Shown: positions 59,503-64,000 of the stretch, in pieces
Position numbering within the stretch: position 1 is the stretch's first letter
Layout: every line of letters starts with the position of its first letter
Translations under genes and position numbers: made by a program
The notes under the pieces: generated by a model
The model's database searches: none
The model's input: only the letters and a program-made list of their open reading frames with translations
Told to the model about the DNA's origin: nothing
DNA from: Kineococcus endophyticus
GTDB taxonomy: Bacteria > Actinomycetota > Actinomycetes > Actinomycetales > Kineococcaceae
Direction: 5' to 3'
DNA length: 64,000 nt
Assembly: GCF_040796495.1 (NCBI RefSeq)
Contig: NZ_JBFNQN010000008.1
Coordinates: 186,001-250,000, forward strand

Positions 59503-60528
59503 TCAGTCCTCGAGCAACTCGTCCGTGCCGGCCGACGCCTCGGCGCCGCGGGCGGCCTCACGCGCCGCGCGCCGCACCTTGCGGTCGGAGATGGGACGGT
59601 CGCCGTACTCGGTGCCCTCGACGACCTCGACGTCGGCGCCCTCCCCGTCCACGGGGTAGGCACCGGGGGCCGGGCGTCGCTTGCGCAGCGGCGGCGTGAA
59701 CCCGTCGGCGAGGCGGCGGGAGGTGATGAGGAAACCCGTGTGCCCGATCATCCGGTGCTGCGGACGGACCGCGAGCCCCTCCAGGTGCCACCCGCGCACC
59801 ATGGACTCCCACGCCTCGGGCTCGGTCCAGCGGCCCGACGCCCGCATCGCCTCGGCCACGCGCGACAGCTGGGTCGCCGTCGCCACGTAGCAGATGAGCA
59901 CGCCGCCGGGGGCGAGGTGGTCGGCCACCGCGTCCAGGCACTCCCACGGGGCGAGCATGTCGAGCACGGCCCGGTCGGCGAGCACGTCCGTCGTCGGCAG
60001 CGTCTCGACGAGGTCGCCCACCCGCACCGTCCACGCCGGGTGGGGGCCCCCGAAGAACGTCTCGACGTTCCCCCGGGCGACGTCGGCGAAGTCCTGGCGG
60101 CGCTCGAAGGAGTGCACCTGCCCCTGGTCGCCCACCGCGCGCAGCAGCGACATCGACAACGCGCCCGAGCCGACCCCGGCCTCGATGACCGTGGCCCCGG
60201 GGAACACGTCCGCCATCTGCACGATCTGCCCGGCGTCCTTGGGGTACACGACCGCGGCGCCGCGCGGCATCGACAGCACGAAGTCCGTCAGCAGCGGCCG
60301 CATCACGAGGTACTCGATCATCGCGGTGTTGACGATGGTCGTGCCGTCGGGGCGGCCGATGAGCTCGTCGTGCAGGAACTTGCCGCGGTGGGTGTGGAAC
60401 TCCTTGCCCGCGGTCAGGGTGATCGTGTGCATCCGCCCCCGGGGGTCGGTCAGCTGCACCCGCTCGCCCTCGCGCAGCGGTCCACGGCGGGTGGTGGCAC
60501 CCGTCGGCGGGTGGGCAGGGTCGATCAC
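59503..60528 (-). CDS. trmI: tRNA (adenine-58-N1)-methyltransferase TrmI
   Basis: Methylates A58 in the T-loop of tRNAs. The 341-residue protein has the N-terminal beta domain (GERVQLTDPRGRMHTITLTAGKEFHTHRG) and class I SAM motif VIEAGVGSGALSMSLLRAVG, followed by VHSFERRQDFADVAR and DMLAPWECLD. The charged tail of about 60 residues is low complexity. It resembles mycobacterial Rv2118c. The GTG at 60528 follows GAGGA. It is usually next to mpa, from which it is now separated by 12 kb. Confidence 0.95.
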   Translation of the reverse strand: MIDPAHPPTGATTRRGPLREGERVQLTDPRGRMHTITLTAGKEFHTHRGKFLHDELIGRPDGTTIVNTAMIEYLVMRPLLTDFVLSMPRGAAVVYPKDAGQIVQMADVFPGATVIEAGVGSGALSMSLLRAVGDQGQVHSFERRQDFADVARGNVETFFGGPHPAWTVRVGDLVETLPTTDVLADRAVLDMLAPWECLDAVADHLAPGGVLICYVATATQLSRVAEAMRASGRWTEPEAWESMVRGWHLEGLAVRPQHRMIGHTGFLITSRRLADGFTPPLRKRRPAPGAYPVDGEGADVEVVEGTEYGDRPISDRKVRRAAREAARGAEASAGTDELLED

Positions 60529-60553
60529 AGGGTTCCTCTTCCGTTCGTCCGTC

Positions 60554-61690
60554 TCAGCGGGCCGTGACCGCCGCGATCACGTCACCGGTGTGCAGCAGTC
60601 CACGGACCCGCCCAGCAGTGTCCACCACGACGTGCTCCCCCGGACGCACCTGGACGGCCTCCAGCAGCTCCTCACCCGTGAGGTCCTCCGGCAGCCACGA
60701 CCGCGGCGGCAGCGCCCGCGCCGTCGCCCCGGCCCCCAGGGACGTGCGCCGCTCCTCCGGCACCTGCCGCAGCGCCGCGGTGTCCACGACCGCCACCGGC
60801 ACCCCGTCGTCGGTGACGAGGACGACCTCGAGGTCACGCGCGGACCCGACGGTCGCCCCGCCGTCGATGGCCGCCCGCGCCGTGCGCACGACCTCCTCGA
60901 CGGTCGCCCGCGCGTTGACGGCGATCGCCGGACGCTGCAGCGCCCGCACGGACAGGGCCGGCACCCGCCGCTGCAGGGACGCGAACTTCAGCGCCTCCGA
61001 CGCCCCCTGCCACAGCAGCGCACCCACGAGCCCGGCCCAGACGACGTCGGTGATGGACGAGCCCCAGCCCAGCAGCCGCGGCACGAGCAGGCCCCCGAGG
61101 AAGACGAGGACGGCCAGGACACGCCCCACCCACCCCGCGGCGACCGTCCCGGCCGCGCGGTTCCCCCGCAGCTTCCACACGGCCGCCTCGAGCGCGTGCC
61201 CCCCGTCCAGCGGCAGCCCCGGCAGCAGGTTGAACACCGCGAGCAGGGCGTTGGACAGCATGAGCGCGCCGAGCAGCAGCTCCACGACGCCGCCACCGCC
61301 CGGCTGGTCGGCCAGACCGTCCCGCAGCCGCCACGCGAGGACCGCGATGACCCCGTTGACGACCGGCCCCACGACCGCGATGAGCGCGCTGCTGCCCGGC
61401 GTCGTGCGGCCCTCGTGGGAGGTGTAACCGCCCCACACGTTCAGCACGATCCCCGTGACCCGCTGCCCCGTGGCCTTCGCGGCCACGGCGTGCGCGACCT
61501 CGTGCAGCAGCACCGAGACGAGCAGCAGCACCGCGTACCCGAACGCCACGACGTACGACGTCGGGCCCGGGACGCGCAGCTGCACGACCGGGGAGAAGAC
61601 GACGACGATGAGCGCGGCGAAGAGGAACCAGGAGGGGGCCAGCAGCAGCGGCACCCCGAACGGGCGCCCGAGGGAGATGCCGCCCCTCAC
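60554..61690 (-). CDS. Site-2 protease (M50) with C-terminal CBS-like domain
   Basis: Intramembrane metalloprotease that cleaves regulatory transmembrane proteins such as anti-sigma factors. The 378-residue protein has helices, zinc motif HEVAH (63-67), distal ligand in LPLDGGHALE, and a C-terminal CBS-domain pair (AIAVNARATVEEVVRTA, LHTGDVIAAV). The GTG start at 61690 overlaps the stop of a 13-codon upstream ORF (GTGA). It lies 25 nt upstream of trmI. Confidence 0.9.
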   Translation of the reverse strand: MRGGISLGRPFGVPLLLAPSWFLFAALIVVVFSPVVQLRVPGPTSYVVAFGYAVLLLVSVLLHEVAHAVAAKATGQRVTGIVLNVWGGYTSHEGRTTPGSSALIAVVGPVVNGVIAVLAWRLRDGLADQPGGGGVVELLLGALMLSNALLAVFNLLPGLPLDGGHALEAAVWKLRGNRAAGTVAAGWVGRVLAVLVFLGGLLVPRLLGWGSSITDVVWAGLVGALLWQGASEALKFASLQRRVPALSVRALQRPAIAVNARATVEEVVRTARAAIDGGATVGSARDLEVVLVTDDGVPVAVVDTAALRQVPEERRTSLGAGATARALPPRSWLPEDLTGEELLEAVQVRPGEHVVVDTAGRVRGLLHTGDVIAAVTAR

Positions 61691-61728
61691 GAGACTCCGC
61701 CGACGACCCGGGACGAGACCACGTGCAT
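61687..61728 (-). CDS. Leaderless upstream ORF coupled to the site-2 protease
   Basis: A 13-residue frame MHVVSSRVVGGVS. Its ATG at 61728 lies 6 nt after TACGAT (61735-61740, minus), the distance seen for leaderless starts here, and its stop overlaps the protease GTG as GTGA. GGAG within it can serve as the protease ribosome site. Probably a translational coupling device or leader peptide; it is unproven. Confidence 0.5.
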   Translation of the reverse strand: MHVVSSRVVGGVS

Positions 61729-61784
61729 CCACCGATCGTAGGCGGCGCTCGCGCGTTCCCCGCGGGCAGCACCCCCGGTCGCCG

Positions 61785-61790
61785 TAGAGT
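61785..61790 (+). promoter_or_regulatory. -10 of the leaderless RecB-like nuclease gene
   Basis: TAGAGT ending 6 nt before GTG 61797. Confidence 0.6.
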
Positions 61791-61796
61791 GCCGGA

Positions 61797-62693
61797 GTGA
61801 CCACCGGCGTGCCGCAGCTCGAGAGCGCCCTGGTCGTGCCTCCCGCCGCCGCGCAGGTCACGGACCCGGTCACCGTGCCGCTCAGCACGCGGCGCCCGTT
61901 GTCCCCCTCGCGGGCCTCGGACTTCATGCAGTGCCCGCTGCTCTTCCGCTTCCGCACCATCGACCGGCTCCCGGAGGTGCCCACCCCGGCCGCCGTCCGC
62001 GGCACCGTCGTCCACGCCGTGCTGGAACGCCTCTTCGACCTGCCGGCGCACGAGCGGACCGCCGAACGCGCCTGCTCGATGGTGGAGGACCAGTGGCGGG
62101 AGTTGCTCGACCGCGAACCCCGCGTCGGTGGGCTGTTCCCCGAGGAGACCACCGGTCCGGGCACCGCCGAGGGTCTGGCCACGTGGCTGGCGGGGGCGCG
62201 TCGCCTCCTGCAGCGCTACTTCGACCTGGAGGACCCGACGCGGCTGGAGCCGGCCGCGCGCGAGATGCCCGTCGAGATCGACCTCACCGACGGGTTGCAC
62301 CTGCGCGGGATCGTCGACCGCCTCGACGTGGCCCCGGGCGGGGCGATGCGCGTCGTGGACTACAAGACGGGCCGGGCACCCTCGGAGCTGTTCGAGTCCA
62401 AGGCGCTGTTCCAGATGCGCTTCTACGCCCTCGTCCTGTGGCGGCTGCGCGGTGAGGTCCCCCGGCTCCTGCAGCTCGTCTACCTCGGGTCCGGGGACGT
62501 CCTGCGCTACGCCCCCGACGAGGCCGACCTGCTCGCGACCGAACGCAAGGTCCGCGCACTGTCCGACGCCATCGAGCGCAACCGGGCCACGGGCGACTGG
62601 CGTCCGAAGCCCGGTCGCACGTGCACGTGGTGCGACCACAAGGCGCTGTGCCCCAGCTTCGGCGGCACCCCACCGCCGCTGCCCGAGGTCTGA
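61797..62693 (+). CDS. RecB/Cas4-like PD-(D/E)XK exonuclease with iron-sulfur cysteines
   Basis: Stand-alone RecB-family nuclease of 298 residues. It has LSPSRASDFMQCPLLFRFR (Cys46), RGTVVHAVLERLF with the conserved His, RGIVDRLDV, VDYKTG with the catalytic core, and Cys276, Cys279, Cys285 (CTWCDHKALC). The four cysteines match the iron-sulfur staple of Cas4/AddB nucleases. It is conserved next to the site-2 protease and trmI in actinomycetes. Its DNA-repair role is inferred. Leaderless GTG start. Confidence 0.92.
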   Translation: MTTGVPQLESALVVPPAAAQVTDPVTVPLSTRRPLSPSRASDFMQCPLLFRFRTIDRLPEVPTPAAVRGTVVHAVLERLFDLPAHERTAERACSMVEDQWRELLDREPRVGGLFPEETTGPGTAEGLATWLAGARRLLQRYFDLEDPTRLEPAAREMPVEIDLTDGLHLRGIVDRLDVAPGGAMRVVDYKTGRAPSELFESKALFQMRFYALVLWRLRGEVPRLLQLVYLGSGDVLRYAPDEADLLATERKVRALSDAIERNRATGDWRPKPGRTCTWCDHKALCPSFGGTPPPLPEV

Positions 62694-62721
62694 GGCCCCC
62701 GAGCCGTCAGACGCGCTCCGG

Positions 62722-63516
62722 CTACACGGCGCGCGCGAAGGCGGCGAAGCGGTCGACCGCCGCCGGGACGTCCCAGGAGTGCCACGCGCCGGCCAGCACC
62801 TCCGACACCGCGCCCGGCACCTCACGGGCCACGCGCGCCGCGGCCTCCGGCATGCCGGGGAACGTCTGCTCCCCGAATACCGCCAGCACCGGCACCGCGC
62901 GGCCGAGCAGGTCGCCGAGCGGACCGCTCGCCGCCCACACGAGGGACTCCCCGTCCGCCCGGTACGCCGGGGCCTGCGCGATGAAGCGGTCGTGGAACGG
63001 CATGTCCGCCAGGCCTTCCCGGAACTCAGCGGGCATGTCGCGCATGTACTCCGCCGCGGCCCCGGCGAGGTCCCCCGCGTCGAGGCGGTCGGTCACGTTC
63101 GCCACCCACGAGCGGACGGCGGGCAGTTCCGACTGCTCCTCCAGCGGCGCCTCCCACAGCACCAGACCCGCCGCCGGGACACCGCGGGCCGCCGCCGCCA
63201 GCGCGATGGAACACCCCGAGGAGTGCCCGACGAGGACCGCCGGCCCGCCACCGGCCGCCTCCACGACGGCGGCGACGGCCGCGAGCTCGCGCTCCAGCGT
63301 GATGTCGCCGGAGGCCACGCTCTCGCCCCGTCCCACCCGGTCGTGGACGGTCGTCGTGAACCCGCGCTCGGCCAGCGCCTGCGCGGTCTGCGTCGTCTCC
63401 TCGTCGATCGCCCGGTAGGGCCCGGCCCCGGCGATGAACACGACCGCCGGCCCGGACCCGTAGCGGTCCAGCACCACCGTGTCGCCGTGGCCGGTCTGCA
63501 CCTGGAGTGTCGTCAT
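62722..63516 (-). CDS. Alpha/beta hydrolase
   Basis: 264-residue hydrolase with nucleophile elbow VGHSSGCSIAL (Ser), oxyanion region FIAGAGPYRAID, VHDRVGRGES and a late His in GAWHSWDVP. Substrate unknown. The ATG at 63516 is preferred because family similarity begins with MTTLQVQTGHGDTVVLDRYG. It lies 44 nt downstream of the HAD gene on the same strand, possibly one operon. Confidence 0.9.
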   Translation of the reverse strand: MTTLQVQTGHGDTVVLDRYGSGPAVVFIAGAGPYRAIDEETTQTAQALAERGFTTTVHDRVGRGESVASGDITLERELAAVAAVVEAAGGGPAVLVGHSSGCSIALAAAARGVPAAGLVLWEAPLEEQSELPAVRSWVANVTDRLDAGDLAGAAAEYMRDMPAEFREGLADMPFHDRFIAQAPAYRADGESLVWAASGPLGDLLGRAVPVLAVFGEQTFPGMPEAAARVAREVPGAVSEVLAGAWHSWDVPAAVDRFAAFARAV

Positions 63517-63560
63517 GCCCCGCTGACCCCGCCCGGACCCCGAAGTCATCGGCGCGCTGC

Positions 63561-64000
63561 TCAGACCTCCGGGAGGGTGTCCAGCGGCCGGCCCGCGGCG
63601 ATGCGGCCCAGCGCCGCGACGTCCACCTCGGCCAGCGACACGACGCGGCTGCGCCCCGGGGCGGCGGGGATCGGCACCATGTGCGGGCACGCCAGGACGT
63701 GCGCCCCGGCCGCCTCCCCCGACGCCACGCCCGTCGGGGAGTCCTCCACGACCACGCAGTCCGCCGGGTCCACGCCCAGCAGCTCGGCCGCCCGCAGGTA
63801 CGGGTCCGGCGCCGGCTTGCCGCGCTCCACCTCGTCCCCGGCGACCACGACGGAGAAGGCGCCCGGCACCATCGCCGCGACCGTCCCGGCGAGGCTGCGG
63901 TAGGACATCGTGACCAGCGCGCACGGCACCCCGGCCGCACCGAGGGCACGCAGCAACTCCAGTGCACCCGGTCGCCACACGACGGCCGCGCTCACCTGCG
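63561..64000 (-). CDS. HAD-superfamily phosphatase, N-terminus cut by window edge
   Basis: Phosphoglycolate/phosphoglucomutase-type HAD hydrolase. Only about 146 residues are visible: motif II (CALVTMSYR), motif III Lys in ERGKPAPDPYLRAAELLGVDP and motif IV VVVEDSPTG. The catalytic N-terminal DxD is outside the window. An in-frame GTG at 63995 is not a credible start because motif I would be missing. Confidence 0.9.
   Translation of the reverse strand, partial: QVSAAVVWRPGALELLRALGAAGVPCALVTMSYRSLAGTVAAMVPGAFSVVVAGDEVERGKPAPDPYLRAAELLGVDPADCVVVEDSPTGVASGEAAGAHVLACPHMVPIPAAPGRSRVVSLAEVDVAALGRIAAGRPLDTLPEV

Noticed and set aside
1-64000. CRISPR arrays, tRNA or rRNA genes, replication origin
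   Set aside because: No regularly spaced repeats, no cloverleaf-type sequence and no cluster of DnaA boxes was recognised by eye; a dedicated scan could still find a divergent case.

Overview
The window is 64 kb of very GC-rich, gene-dense DNA from an actinomycete. The main evidence is a complete Pup-proteasome set (mpa, dop, pup, prcB, prcA, pafA, pafB, pafC) together with rbpA, tatA/tatC, a HelY-type helicase and TrmI. GTG starts are frequent and most genes look leaderless. Gene content and order fit Kineococcus or a relative in the Kineosporiales, but that is inference. No tRNA, rRNA, CRISPR array, insertion sequence or prophage was recognised.

Layout. 1-16 kb is mixed metabolism and regulation: an MFS transporter with a divergent TetR regulator and a shared operator; a Tat-exported galactose-oxidase-like copper radical oxidase with two AbfB-type domains; an EAL-HDOD protein; a succinate-semialdehyde-type dehydrogenase; an ArsR/SRPBCC pair; a CDP-alcohol phosphatidyltransferase; a nucleoside hydrolase; a nitroreductase; TerC; a PucR-type regulator; and a secreted D,D-carboxypeptidase coupled to a glycerophosphodiesterase. 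16-24 kb holds a UMF1 transporter, rbpA behind a sigma-R-like promoter, fxsA-lnt, an amidohydrolase and an LppX/LprAFG-like lipoprotein. 24-40 kb is the conserved actinobacterial block: 5'-3' exonuclease, helY, diacylglycerol kinase, tatC, tatA, pafC, pafB, two FKBPs, pafA, prcA, prcB, pup, dop. 40-59 kb carries genes that usually do not sit here (a MacAB-like exporter, Nudix, acyltransferase, the kynU-kynA-kynB tryptophan-to-anthranilate operon and about ten others) around mpa. 59.5-62.7 kb returns to the conserved set (trmI, site-2 protease, RecB-like nuclease). A hydrolase and a HAD phosphatase cut by the window edge close it.

How the genes work together. Dop deamidates the C-terminal Gln of Pup, PafA ligates Pup to substrates, Mpa unfolds pupylated proteins and PrcBA degrades them. 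PafB and PafC are a WYL-domain DNA-damage regulator. TatA and TatC export folded proteins, and the copper oxidase at the left end has a twin-arginine signal. KynA, KynB and KynU convert tryptophan to anthranilate.

The most notable structure is in the non-coding DNA. About two dozen genes have a -10-like hexamer (usually TAnnnT) ending 6-7 nt before the start codon. Several terminators are embedded in neighbouring genes, one with the next gene's -10 box in its loop. A complete-looking small transcription unit lies in the 423-bp gap between lnt and the amidohydrolase. A 13-codon leaderless upstream ORF precedes the site-2 protease. Three 13-bp-period repeats lie upstream of pup.
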